A DNA stretch of 64,000 nucleotides from an uncultured Bacteroidaceae bacterium (GCA_905233465.1 CAJOEI010000003.1:1-64000); one strand, 5' to 3'. Numbered from the stretch's first letter, positions 35,404 to 43,497 are shown. The notes: generated by a model from the letters alone, not told the origin. Program-made: numbers and translations.

Positions 35404-36540
35404 ATGTCAGAGCTTCTCTATCGCATGGCGATGACGCGCCTCATGCCTATGGCATCGAGGGAGCAGCGTATCATTCTGAATGAGCTGGGCTGTGCAACCG
35501 AGGTTTATGCCCATCGTCATGAGCTCCACCAGCTGCTCAGCCGCTCTGCATGGCGCGTGGCCGATGCCTTGGCTGACATGGACAGCGTGTTGGGGCGTTG
35601 CCAGGCAGAGATAGACTATTGTCGCAGTCACAACATCAGCATCCTCACTATCGGTGATGACGACTATCCAGCCCGCCTTGCCCAGGCCGATGACGCCCCT
35701 CTGGTGCTCTACGCACTCGGCCTGGGCGCGCGTCAGGTGCTCAATGCCCCGCATGTCGTCAGCGTCGTCGGCACACGACGTTGCACCGAGGCCGGCCGCC
35801 AGCTCTGCACACGCTTTGCTGCTGAGCTCCAGCAGCTCTTGCCCGACACAGTCATCATCAGCGGCCTGGCCTACGGCATCGACATCGCAGCCCATCGCGG
35901 CGCGCTGCAAGCCGGCCTGCCCACTGTGGCAGTACTTGCTCACGGCCTCGACCAGATATATCCACGCATGCATCGCGACACAGCCGTGCAGATGCTCCAG
36001 CAAGGAGGTCTCTTAACAGAATATATGAGCCAGACCACTCCCGACAAAGTCAACTTCGTACAGCGCAATCGCATCGTAGCAGCATTGGCAGATGTCGTTC
36101 TTGTCGTCGAAAGCGCCGCAAAGGGCGGTTCGCTCATCACGGCCAATATGGCCTTTGACTACGGACGCGATGTCTGCGCCTTCCCCGGACGTGTCACCGA
36201 TGCAGCATCGGCAGGCTGCAACATGCTCATACGCTCCACGCGTGCAGCACTCGTCCAGTCTGCAGCCGACCTCATAGAGACCATGCGCTGGCAACCGCAG
36301 ACACACACTCCCGACGGCATACAGACAGAGCTCCTGCCGCAGCTTACCGACGACCAACAAGCCATCATCAACGCCCTCCGCGACACAGACGAGGCCACGC
36401 TCACAGACATCTGCACACGCCTCCAATGGCCAGTGACACGGGTCATGCCCTTGCTCTTCGAGATGGAGATGAAAGGCCTCCTCCTCGCCCTCCCCGGCAA
36501 TCGCTACAAGAGCGCGGCGACGCCACAGTTGAAAGTTTAA
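35404..36540 (+). CDS. dprA: DNA-processing protein DprA
   Basis: A 378-residue protein that loads RecA on incoming ssDNA in transformation. An N-terminal HhH/SAM-like region precedes the Rossmann core (VVSVVGTRRCTEAGRQLCT ... IISGLAYGIDIAAHRGAL ... TVAVLAHGLDQIYPRMH ... NRIVAALADVVLVVESAAKG GS), and a C-terminal DML1-like winged-helix domain ends the protein (about 315-372). All core motifs are present, so it should be active. The 3' end abuts a TTTAAAG array (AGTTTAAGGTTGAAAGTTTA). Confidence 0.94.
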   Translation: MSELLYRMAMTRLMPMASREQRIILNELGCATEVYAHRHELHQLLSRSAWRVADALADMDSVLGRCQAEIDYCRSHNISILTIGDDDYPARLAQADDAPLVLYALGLGARQVLNAPHVVSVVGTRRCTEAGRQLCTRFAAELQQLLPDTVIISGLAYGIDIAAHRGALQAGLPTVAVLAHGLDQIYPRMHRDTAVQMLQQGGLLTEYMSQTTPDKVNFVQRNRIVAALADVVLVVESAAKGGSLITANMAFDYGRDVCAFPGRVTDAASAGCNMLIRSTRAALVQSAADLIETMRWQPQTHTPDGIQTELLPQLTDDQQAIINALRDTDEATLTDICTRLQWPVTRVMPLLFEMEMKGLLLALPGNRYKSAATPQLKV

Positions 36541-36789
36541 GGTTGAAAGTTTAAAGTAATTGTCCATTGTCCATTGTCCATTGTCCTCCCTTCTCCTCTC
36601 CCCTCCCTAACAGGGGAGGGGGCGGGGGTGGGGCTTGTCCATTATCCCTTTTCCATTAAATGGTGTTAATTTTTCCCTCTTCCCTTATGCCCCTTTAACA
36701 TAATTCATTACTTTTGCAAACACTTTAAACTTTAAACATTAAACTTTAAACATTAAACTTTAAACTGCGGCCGCAGGCCGCGTCCAATT
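36541..36789. repeat. Composite intergenic repeat: heptamer arrays, GC-rich element, GC palindrome
   Basis: In order: TTGAAAGTTTAAAG units, GTCCATT units (36560-36585), the GC-rich palindromic element CTCCCCTCCCTAACAGGGGAGGGGG-CGGGGGTGGGGC (36594-36634, full copy), a promoter, TTTAAAC units (36721-36766) and the palindrome GCGGCCGCAGGCCGCG. The GC-rich copy is the intact intergenic reference for those inserted in genes. Confidence 0.85.
36709..36716 (+). promoter_or_regulatory. Bacteroidetes -7 element (TACTTTTG) for gpmI
   Basis: TACTTTTGCAAAC lies 73 bp before the gpmI ATG. The leader would consist of the TTTAAAC array and the GC palindrome. Confidence 0.6.
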
Positions 36790-38310
36790 ATGGCAAAAAA
36801 AGCACTACTGATGATCCTCGACGGTTGGGGCATCGGCAACAAAAGCAAGGGCGACGTCATCGCCCAGACACCAACACCCTATATGGACTATCTCAACGCC
36901 ACTTATCCCCACAGCCAGCTTCTGGCCAGTGGTGAGAACGTCGGTCTGCCAGATGGACAGATGGGCAACTCCGAAGTCGGTCACCTCAACATCGGTGGCG
37001 GACGCATAGTATATCAGGATCTCGTCAAGATCAACCGCGCATGCCGCGACAACAGCATCATGGAGAACAGCGAGGTCAAGAGCGCCTTCGAGTATGCCGT
37101 GCGCGAGAACAAAGCCGTACACTTCATGGGCCTCACATCCGACGGCGGCGTCCATTCCAGCCTCGAACACCTCTACAAGCTCTGCGACATATCCAAGGAA
37201 TATGGCGTCAGCCGAACATTCATCCACTGCTTCATGGACGGCCGAGACACCGACCCACACTCCGGCATCCGTTTCATCCGTGAGCTCACACAGAAATGCC
37301 AGCAGACAGGCGCTGCCATCGCCAGCATCATCGGACGTTTCTACGCCATGGACCGCGACAAGCGGTGGGAGCGCGTCAAGATAGCCTACGACCTGCTTAT
37401 CTCAGCACAAGGCTATCAAGCCAAGGATATGGTCGAGGCAATGGAGCTCTCCTACGCTGACGGCGTCACCGACGAGTTCATCAAGCCCATCAACAACGCC
37501 AACATCGACGGTACCATCAAGGAGGGAGATGTCATCATCTTCTTCAACTACCGCAACGACCGCGCCAAGGAGCTCACCATCGTGCTCACACAGCAGGACA
37601 TGCCCGAGCAGGGAATGAAGACCATCCCCGGCCTGCAATACTACTGCATGACACCCTACGACGCCAGCTTCAAGGGCGTGCACATCCTCTTCCCCAAGGA
37701 GAATGTCGACAACACCCTCGGCGAATACATCTCACGCCAGGGCCTGCGACAGCTCCACACAGCCGAGACAGAGAAATACGCACACGTCACATTCTTCTTC
37801 AACGGCGGACGCGAGCAGCCCTACGAGGGCGAGGAGCGCATACTCGTCGCCAGCCCTAAGGTGGCCACCTACGACCTCAAGCCCGAGATGTCCGCCTACG
37901 AGGTCAAGGACAAACTCGTAGCAGCCATCAAGCAAGACAAGTACGACTTCATCGTTGTCAACTTCGCCAACGGCGACATGGTCGGACACACTGGCGTATA
38001 TCAGGCTATACAGCAGGCCGTGATAGCTGTTGACAAGTGCGTCAATGAGGTCGTTGAGGCAGCCAAAGCCAACGGCAACTACGAAGTCATCATCATTGCC
38101 GACCACGGCAATGCTGATAACGCCATCAACGCCGACGGCACCCCCAACACCGCCCACTCACTCAACCCAGTGCCATTCATCTACGTCACCGCCAACACCG
38201 CCGCCACAGTCCAAGACGGCATCCTCGCCGACGTCGCCCCCAGCATACTCCACATCATGGGCCTGCAGCAACCCAAGGAGATGACCGGCCACTGCCTCAT
38301 CAAAGACTGA
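36790..38310 (+). CDS. gpmI: 2,3-bisphosphoglycerate-independent phosphoglycerate mutase
   Basis: A 506-residue Mn-dependent glycolytic enzyme interconverting 3- and 2-phosphoglycerate. The catalytic Ser lies in [16 protein letters not shown] (about residue 60), and metal motifs include LMILDGWG at the N-terminus, [12 protein letters not shown] and [11 protein letters not shown]. Length and motifs are canonical. A strong hairpin 70 bp downstream may terminate it. Confidence 0.97.
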   Translation: MAKKALLMILDGWGIGNKSKGDVIAQTPTPYMDYLNATYPHSQLLASGENVGLPDGQMGNSEVGHLNIGGGRIVYQDLVKINRACRDNSIMENSEVKSAFEYAVRENKAVHFMGLTSDGGVHSSLEHLYKLCDISKEYGVSRTFIHCFMDGRDTDPHSGIRFIRELTQKCQQTGAAIASIIGRFYAMDRDKRWERVKIAYDLLISAQGYQAKDMVEAMELSYADGVTDEFIKPINNANIDGTIKEGDVIIFFNYRNDRAKELTIVLTQQDMPEQGMKTIPGLQYYCMTPYDASFKGVHILFPKENVDNTLGEYISRQGLRQLHTAETEKYAHVTFFFNGGREQPYEGEERILVASPKVATYDLKPEMSAYEVKDKLVAAIKQDKYDFIVVNFANGDMVGHTGVYQAIQQAVIAVDKCVNEVVEAAKANGNYEVIIIADHGNADNAINADGTPNTAHSLNPVPFIYVTANTAATVQDGILADVAPSILHIMGLQQPKEMTGHCLIKD

Positions 38311-38323
38311 CAAATAAAAGCAT

Positions 38324-38342
38324 CACCCCCAGCCCCTCCCTT
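38324..38342. repeat. Partial GC-rich element interrupted by a TCCATTG array
   Basis: ACCCCCAGCCCCTCCCTT is the right half of the GC-rich element in reverse orientation; the sequence continues into TCCATTGTCCATTG units. Confidence 0.6.
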
Positions 38343-38380
38343 CCATTGTCCATTGTTCATTGTTCAGAGGGGGGATAAAT

Positions 38381-38435
38381 CTTAACCCTGACCTTAGACT
38401 AAGATGAAAGTCTATGGTCAGGGTTAAGGTTTTAT
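38381..38435 (+). terminator. Long hairpin downstream of gpmI
   Basis: CTTAACCCTGACC ... GGTCAGGGTTAAG (13 bp) encloses a second stem TAGACT/AGTCTA and is followed by GTTTTATG. It is the best terminator candidate for gpmI. Confidence 0.7.
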
Positions 38436-38448
38436 GTTATGCGCAATG

Positions 38449-38473
38449 TTCCGCTCGACCTCTGGTCGCTTGC
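38449..38473. repeat. 25-bp dispersed repeat TTCCGCTCGACCTCTGGTCGCTTGC, copy 1
   Basis: Identical over 25 bp to 43992-44016. It contains the small inverted repeat CGACC-tct-GGTCG. Confidence 0.8.
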
Positions 38474-38533
38474 ACTGCAAGAATGCTCAATGCCCAATGC
38501 AGTGCAAATGAAGCAGTTATCTTTTTTAACATT

Positions 38534-38700
38534 TTAGCGGTAAAAGGCCCGGGGGTTAGCAGTTGATGATCCAGGAGGTTTGCACTAAAACATCCGGGCC
38601 TTTCACGGAAAACTTCCAGGATCATTTTCCGCTAACCTCCGGATGTTTTCATGCCAACTTGTGGATGTTTTTGTCCCAACCTCCAGATGTTGCAAAAGTG
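38534..38700. repeat. Intergenic cluster of inverted repeats and three 22-bp direct repeats
   Basis: AAAGGCCCGG (38543-38552) and CCGGGCCTTT (38594-38603) form a 10-bp inverted repeat. TTAGCGG/CCGCTAA and ATGATCC/GGATCAT form further pairs. Units starting at 38634, 38656 and 38678 (AACCTCCGGATGTTTT type) repeat with an exact 22-bp period. An 88-residue ORF over this DNA is a repeat translation and is not called. Confidence 0.7.
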
Positions 38701-38742
38701 TGTTCTCAATTCTCAATTCTCAACTTTCATTGTCCATTATTT

Positions 38743-38783
38743 CCTCTCCTCTCCCTTGGGGAGAGGCTGGGAGTGGGCCTCCT
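38743..38783. repeat. Degenerate GC-rich element
   Basis: CTCTCCTCTCCCTTGGGGAG followed by AGGCTGGGAGTGGGCC is a diverged copy in the same orientation as the copy at 36594-36634. Confidence 0.6.
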
Positions 38784-38798
38784 CTTGCCTACATATGA

Positions 38799-38907
38799 AC
38801 CTACATGGTTCTATCATGCACAGTCATAATGTGTTAGATGCATGTTATGATGGCATGTAGGTTATTTTCTGGAAAACTACTGTGATGCGCGCGCGCGCGA
38901 GAGAGAA
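38799..38907. repeat. Stem-loop region followed by an alternating CG tract
   Basis: ACCTACAT (38799-38806) pairs with ATGTAGGT (38855-38862) around inner TGCA/CATAA palindromes. ATGCGCGCGCGCGCGAGAGAG follows (38886-38905), an alternating purine-pyrimidine run. No coding capacity is supported. Confidence 0.55.
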
Positions 38908-38963
38908 TAGTTAAATAATCATATTATTTTTTGTAGAATTGTTGTTGCTTCCCAAATAGTTTG

Positions 38964-38971
38964 TACCTTTG
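38964..38971 (+). promoter_or_regulatory. Bacteroidetes -7 element (TACCTTTG) for hicBA
   Basis: TACCTTTGAAACC lies 71 bp before the hicB start. TA modules of this type are usually autorepressed at the promoter; a repeat operator is not obvious here. Confidence 0.55.
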
Positions 38972-39042
38972 AAACCAAATTACGAGACGCTTCTCCCAGC
39001 TAATTGCTGAAGGATGGAGTTTCTCTTTGACAGGTAGGAAAT

Positions 39043-39267
39043 ATGGCAGAGTATACAATTATTATTGAACACGACCCTGTGACGGGGCTTTATTGCGGAC
39101 AATGTCAGCAATTGCCAGAAGCAATCTCTCAAGGCACTACAGAAGGTGAGTTGATGGACAACATCCGTGAGGCCATAGAGCTTGTACTTGAAGACAGGGC
39201 AGAGAACATCAGACGACTCTACACTGGCCGTCACATAACACGTCGCCGTATTGCCGTTAATGCATGA
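39043..39267 (+). CDS. hicB: HicB-type antitoxin
   Basis: A 74-residue protein with the HicB partial RNase-H-like fold signature: YTIIIEHDPVTGLYCGQCQQ, then LPEAISQGTTEGELMDNIREAIELVLED. It would neutralise HicA. It lacks an obvious C-terminal HTH/RHH DNA-binding domain and ends in a basic tail (GRHITRRRIAVNA). Its stop overlaps hicA by 4 bp, and the antitoxin-first order is one of the known arrangements. Confidence 0.88.
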   Translation: MAEYTIIIEHDPVTGLYCGQCQQLPEAISQGTTEGELMDNIREAIELVLEDRAENIRRLYTGRHITRRRIAVNA

Positions 39268-39461
39268 AGAAAGAGAAATTCCTACGTTTCCTGCGAGACA
39301 ACCATTGCATCCCCACTGGACGGCAGAAAGGCAGTCATGCGCAGTTTCAGAATCAGACCAATGGCAACAAGACCATTGTACCTATGCATAACGACATAGC
39401 TGAGCCGACAGCTCGTGCAATCTGCAAGCAATTAGGTATTCCGCCCGTAAAATTCAATTAA
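39264..39461 (+). CDS. hicA: HicA-type mRNA interferase toxin
   Basis: A 65-residue dsRBD-like toxin. The segment GRQKGSHAQFQNQTNGNKTI carries the catalytic-type His in GSH, followed by VPMHNDIAEPTARAICKQLG. HicA cleaves mRNA when free of HicB. The key residue looks intact, so the module is probably functional. It is coupled to hicB by ATGA. Confidence 0.9.
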   Translation: MKKEKFLRFLRDNHCIPTGRQKGSHAQFQNQTNGNKTIVPMHNDIAEPTARAICKQLGIPPVKFN

Positions 39462-39486
39462 TATTTATCGCACATACATCACAGTA

Positions 39487-39512
39487 GCAGCTGCAACACT
39501 CGTTGCAGCTGC
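39487..39512. terminator. Hairpin downstream of hicBA
   Basis: GCAGCTGCAAC-ACTC-GTTGCAGCTGC is a perfect 11-bp stem 26 bp after hicA. No T-tract follows on either strand, so termination is only possible, not certain. Confidence 0.45.
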
Positions 39513-39603
39513 TGCATAATATATTAGTTGAATCTTGCTATAGTTCAAGAATCATAGAACCTGAATTGTCAATTGTCCATTGTCAATTTTCAATTCTCTA
39601 TTA

Positions 39604-39804
39604 TTACTTGCTCCAGTCGTCATCCCATACGTTGTAGGATGACTGGCTGCCGTTATCACCCTTGACCATAGCTTCGCCAGTGGCATTGGCGTTATAGAAC
39701 GTGGCACTACCCGAAGCACCATTAGCTGTGAGCGAACCAGCGATGACCATTTGTTGCTGCACAGCCACCATCATGGTCATAGGAATAATATATGTCTTTT
39801 TCAT
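39604..39804 (-). CDS. Small MKxYxxP...WDxxW protein next to T9SS cargo
   Basis: A 66-residue protein: MKKTYIIPMTMMVAVQQQ, then a Gly/Ala/Ser/Asn-rich middle (GSLTANGASGSATFYNANAT) and the C-terminal YNVWDDDWSK. It starts in a 4-bp ATGA overlap with the preceding giant gene, so it is translationally coupled. It is the counterpart of the protein at 9187-9375, with the same start motif, size, acidic Trp tail and position. Function unknown. Confidence 0.7.
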   Translation of the reverse strand: MKKTYIIPMTMMVAVQQQMVIAGSLTANGASGSATFYNANATGEAMVKGDNGSQSSYNVWDDDWSK

Positions 39805-42800
39805 TTTACCAATACTTTTTTACCGTTAATAATATTGATGCCCTTCTGCATCTTGCTCAGGCGCTGACCTGCGAGGTTGTAAATGACGTTGGACATTGAA
39901 CATTGACCATTGACCATTGAACTGTCCTCATTGTCAATTGAGCGAATGCCATCCACAACAGCATCTAAGTCTATATTGAAGAACTCCTTTACATCTACAC
40001 CGCTCTCACTCTTCAAGATGCTGATGTATGCGCGGTTCTTGGCAACGGTTTTACCATTAGCTTTGTAGAAACCAATATTATCGTTAACCTTGTTCAGAAT
40101 ATAGTTATAGTTCGTTCCATCGTCCGTAGCTACTGTTGCACCAGTGCCTTTCACGAACTTGTTGCTAGTAACTGTTTCTGCACCAGTACCATCAAAGACA
40201 GGAATTTCCTCGGTCTTTGCTCCAGTACTATTATATATAAGAACACCAGTGTTAGCAGGGACCTTATTCACCTGAGTGAATGTTACACCTGTACCATTGC
40301 CTTTGGTAATAGCGATATAAGCGTTAATGTCATTATCTGTGAAGTCAAGAGGACTGTCGCTTGCATAAGTAGCGAAACCAGAAGCGTCAGAAATCTTAAC
40401 GACTTCAGCAAGTTTGGTCATTTCATCTGTGTTCTTAAGACCTTTAGTCGTAATATAGCCCGTAATATCTGCTTTTACTACGACCTTAGCAACACCAATA
40501 AAATGAGGATTATTCTGCACATTAAAGTTATCACGAATTGAACCCGAAGGTAGCTGGACAGCCACAGTATTATCAACATCGTCTTCATCTGGGTCATCCG
40601 CGATTGCTAAGTTCGTATTAGAATCTCCATTTCTTCCGAAATTACTCTTAGATCCACTTTTATAACTTCCAACGATATAACCTATTACATATTTTCCGGT
40701 TCCTTCTGCACCATTCTTCACCTCTGCTACAGTATAAGGATGAGCGGCTGTACCTGGAGCAGCAGTTACAGTAACTGTGCAGGAAGCATAGATGGAAGCA
40801 TTTTCGGTAGACTTAACTGTGATGGTTGCTTCACCAACGGCAACGCCAGTCACGACACCGTTTGCATCAACGGTGGCAATGGAAGTATTGCCCGATTCCC
40901 AAGTAACGTTCTTGTTCGTTGCGTTATTGGGGGATACGGTAGCAGTGAGTGTCGTTGTCTCACCAACATTCACAGATGCTGTGGCATTATTTACACTGAC
41001 GCCTGTCACGGCAACCGTATTCACGGTAATACTGTAGGTCGTGGTCTTGGTTGTTCCTTTGTGAGTATAAGAAACCGTGACAGTCTGCACACCTGCAGTG
41101 TTCATATTATAGCCTGTAAATGTTGCTTGACTTGTAACATCTGCGTTAGTTTCGTCATTGAATGTTGCCGTTACTGTCATGCCCTCATGCGAGAATGCAT
41201 CACCCACGTTGAATGTGGTAGGATAGGTGCCGCTCAGAGCGATAGACTCAAGTGCAGCGGGAGCCTTAACGGTAATGCTGTATGTTGTCGTCTTCTCAAC
41301 AGCATTCTCTGTATAACTGACTGTAACTGTTTTTATGCCTGTAGAAGACATGTCTGGTGTGCTGAAGGTAGCGCTGCTCGTAACAACAGCCTCAGAAGCA
41401 TCGTCATATGTAGCCGTTACCACTGCTCCCTCATGTGAGAAGGCGTCGTTAGTCTCGAACACGGTGGGATATGTACCAGAAACTGCGATAGAAGAGAGAG
41501 TCTTTTGCTTTTCGAGAGTTACCTCAGCACTACTAATAAAGCAATTTCCACTCAATGAAAATTCAACGCTCGTTGCCAAACCAGACCACGTTTTCCCATT
41601 CAGCGTTCCACTATTTACAGAAGGGGCATTCCATGTGTTGTTTCCACCAGTAGTGAAGGTGATTCCTTTTATATCATAACCCGAGGGGGCTGCAAACGTA
41701 ATAGTACTTCCATTATATACACGAATGTAGTCACCATCTCCACGAGGACGTGTGTTTGTACCATCGGTAATTGTCACTGTGACATTATCCTGAGATTTTA
41801 CAACAGGCAAAGCCCCTGAGTTAAGATTTCCTCCATTAGAAGACCCCAACCATTCATAGTTCATATTGAACGTTACGCTTGTTGGCTGAACATATTCGTT
41901 CACTGTAATTGCCTGTGTGGTTGTTTTGGTGACAGCGTTTTCAGTATAGCTTACAGTGATTGCTGTATTGCTTGTTGAGAGAGCAGTGGATGTAGAAGGG
42001 CTATATGTGCAGGAAGCCGTAACATCATCTGTAGTAGCGTCAGAATAGTTAGCCGTCACTACCATTCCTGTGGGATCAAATGTCTCCCCTTCAGTATAGG
42101 TTGTTTTAGTAGGTGCAGTTGTAATAGCAATACTACTCAAGGCGGGGTTTGTAACAGTAATGGTAGCCGTTGCTTCACCAGCGTTATAAGTGCCAGTTGC
42201 AGCCTGCTCTGCCTTTACGGTTACGCTACCTGCTGCAATGGCGGTTAGCGTGCTGCTTGAAAGAGTAGCATAGCTGCCTCCATCTGTTATGGTGTACGTA
42301 ACTGCCCCCGTGCTATTACTTTCGAAAAGCGTGCTGAGGTTAAGAGTTTTACCTATGCGTACGTTTCCATTGCTGAAAGTGATTGTAGGATCTACCTTGG
42401 CTGCAGTTTCCTCTTCTGTATTTACGCCCCAAAATACAGCGCGTTCACTATTGGCTGTTATAGTAATTGTAGCTGATGAAGTCAACGCTGTCGAAAGTGT
42501 AATTACTTTATAATAATTTGTCGTAGCATTTGCAGGTGTGGATAGAGTAAATGTTGTAGATGAACCGCTTATTCCATCATCTGCTGTTAAGGATTCTGCG
42601 TTAAGCAGCGTTGTCGAACCATTCTTGACAGTTAAAGTAGGGGATTTTCCATTCCAAGCTGCAATATGTATGTGAATGTATTTCGTTCCACTTGGAGCTG
42701 TAATCGTAGCGGATCCTCCGGAACCGCTCTTTCCCAGTTTTATACCATCATATTCAGTTCCGCTTGAGGAAAGCTTTACTTTACAAGTATTTACATTTGT

Positions 42801-42944
42801 TCCAGAAGTGGGAAGCGTGACATTGCTGGTATAAACGGCAGACTTGTCGCTTTGTCCCCACACACTTCCTGTTCCGAGGGAACACAATAAGGCTACGAGG
42901 AGGGCGATGCGTAGCCGGATTGAATTAAGTAAATTTTGTTTCAT
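39801..42944 (-). CDS. Large T9SS-type cell-surface protein with repeated Ig-like (BIG) domains
   Basis: A 1047-residue protein with signal peptide (LRIALLVALLCSLGTGSVWG). An N-terminal beta region is followed by tandem Ig-like repeats (SSIAITTAPTKTTYTEGETF; SSIAVSGTYPTVFETNDAFS; ESIALSGTYPTTFNVGDAFS), a BIG2-like repeat (VSVNNATASVNVGETTTLTA ... NTSIATVDANGVVTGVAVGE), an OB-fold-like DUF6359-type region (HPYTVAEVKNGAEGTGKYVI), and the sorting tail IYNLAGQRLSKMQKGINIIN. It is probably an adhesin or scaffold at the cell surface. The linker SSMVNGQCSMSN is encoded by an ATGGTCA/ATGTTCA array. It is visibly more AT-rich than the housekeeping genes around it. Confidence 0.85.
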   Translation of the reverse strand: MKQNLLNSIRLRIALLVALLCSLGTGSVWGQSDKSAVYTSNVTLPTSGTNVNTCKVKLSSSGTEYDGIKLGKSGSGGSATITAPSGTKYIHIHIAAWNGKSPTLTVKNGSTTLLNAESLTADDGISGSSTTFTLSTPANATTNYYKVITLSTALTSSATITITANSERAVFWGVNTEEETAAKVDPTITFSNGNVRIGKTLNLSTLFESNSTGAVTYTITDGGSYATLSSSTLTAIAAGSVTVKAEQAATGTYNAGEATATITVTNPALSSIAITTAPTKTTYTEGETFDPTGMVVTANYSDATTDDVTASCTYSPSTSTALSTSNTAITVSYTENAVTKTTTQAITVNEYVQPTSVTFNMNYEWLGSSNGGNLNSGALPVVKSQDNVTVTITDGTNTRPRGDGDYIRVYNGSTITFAAPSGYDIKGITFTTGGNNTWNAPSVNSGTLNGKTWSGLATSVEFSLSGNCFISSAEVTLEKQKTLSSIAVSGTYPTVFETNDAFSHEGAVVTATYDDASEAVVTSSATFSTPDMSSTGIKTVTVSYTENAVEKTTTYSITVKAPAALESIALSGTYPTTFNVGDAFSHEGMTVTATFNDETNADVTSQATFTGYNMNTAGVQTVTVSYTHKGTTKTTTYSITVNTVAVTGVSVNNATASVNVGETTTLTATVSPNNATNKNVTWESGNTSIATVDANGVVTGVAVGEATITVKSTENASIYASCTVTVTAAPGTAAHPYTVAEVKNGAEGTGKYVIGYIVGSYKSGSKSNFGRNGDSNTNLAIADDPDEDDVDNTVAVQLPSGSIRDNFNVQNNPHFIGVAKVVVKADITGYITTKGLKNTDEMTKLAEVVKISDASGFATYASDSPLDFTDNDINAYIAITKGNGTGVTFTQVNKVPANTGVLIYNSTGAKTEEIPVFDGTGAETVTSNKFVKGTGATVATDDGTNYNYILNKVNDNIGFYKANGKTVAKNRAYISILKSESGVDVKEFFNIDLDAVVDGIRSIDNEDSSMVNGQCSMSNVIYNLAGQRLSKMQKGINIINGKKVLVK

Positions 42945-43228
42945 TTGTTTGTGGTTTATGTTAATGTGATTATTTTACTATTTCACAAATTTACAATCCA
43001 TTAGATTTCATTATTTCACAAATTAGCGATTTTACGTTTTTGTAATTGGTGTGAATATATAGATTGGTATGTGAATATATATATAATATAGGTGTCGACA
43101 GATGCCCAATTGGGCGTGATTGTGTCGTCGTTTGTGTTGTTTTTCTTATTTCAAGCCGCGAAATTACACGTTTTTTCACATTTGACCAAGAAAAATAGCG
43201 GGAATTGTTTTTTTTTGTTAATTTCTTG
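42945..43228. other. AT-rich intergenic region without a convincing gene
   Basis: Apart from an AT-rich stretch (TGTGAATATATAGATTGG and TGTGAATATATATATAATAT near 43050-43090) and T-rich DNA, nothing gene-like is supported. It contains the 5' region of the minus-strand surface protein. Confidence 0.5.
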
Positions 43229-43236
43229 TACTTTTG
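43229..43236 (+). promoter_or_regulatory. Bacteroidetes -7 element (TACTTTTG) driving a structured RNA
   Basis: TACTTTTGCGCCC sits in front of ~180 nt of hairpin-rich non-coding DNA ending in an intrinsic terminator. Confidence 0.65.
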
Positions 43237-43242
43237 CGCCCG

Positions 43243-43424
43243 ATTACTTTACGGCGTGCCACAAAGTGGCACAAAGTGAGTAGTTTTTGTTTCAAATTTG
43301 GCAGCAGCCGATGTGAATCGCCTGACTGCTTTCATGAGTTTGTTGTCACCATCACCGAATTGGTCGATGGGTACAACTAAAACAGAAGCGCGACAGCCGT
43401 GAGGCCATCGCGCTTCGTCTCTTT
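43243..43424 (+). ncRNA. Candidate structured small RNA with four hairpins
   Basis: Between promoter and terminator there is no ORF but regular secondary structure. P1 pairs ATTACTTTAC with GTGAGTAGT and encloses GTGCCAC-AAA-GTGGCAC. P2 is GCAG..CGAT-GTGA-ATCG..CTGC with a GNRA-type loop. P3 is GTTGT-CCATC-ACC-gaatt-GGT-GATGG-ACAAC. P4 is the terminator GAAGCGCGA..GCC-GTGA-GGC..TCGCGCTTC. It could be a 6S-type or Bacteroidales orphan sRNA, or something new. It lacks the SRP RNA core motif and a tmRNA-like tag. Identity is not established. Confidence 0.6.
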
Positions 43425-43426
43425 TT
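43385..43426 (+). terminator. Intrinsic terminator of the structured RNA
   Basis: GAAGCGCGA pairs with TCGCGCTTC (perfect 9 bp) with an inner GCC-GTGA-GGC stem, followed by GTCTCTTTTT. Confidence 0.88.
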
Positions 43427-43442
43427 AATTATTTAAGTTTCG

Positions 43443-43470
43443 GGAGTTATAATGTGAACATCATAACTCC
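43443..43470. repeat. Palindrome GGAGTTATAATGTG..CATCATAACTCC, short copy
   Basis: Same palindrome family as 1175-1219 without the inner GAGTT/AACTC. It lies 27 bp downstream of the beta-flower gene stop (minus strand). Confidence 0.75.
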
Positions 43471-43497
43471 AGAAAGATGAATTAATTATATATGCCC

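Noticed and set aside
38563-38829. 88-residue ORF in the gpmI-hicB gap
   Set aside because: It is the translation of the 22-bp repeat cluster and the degenerate GC-rich element; no signal, motif or promoter supports it.
42991-43179. 62-residue minus-strand ORF
   Set aside because: AT-rich low-complexity translation (YIYSHTNLYIHTN) with no recognisable feature.
43237-43426. tmRNA or SRP RNA as identity of the structured RNA
   Set aside because: No tag-peptide ORF or tRNA-like ends, and no GGTCAGGTCCGGAAGG-like SRP core; length is also wrong for tmRNA.
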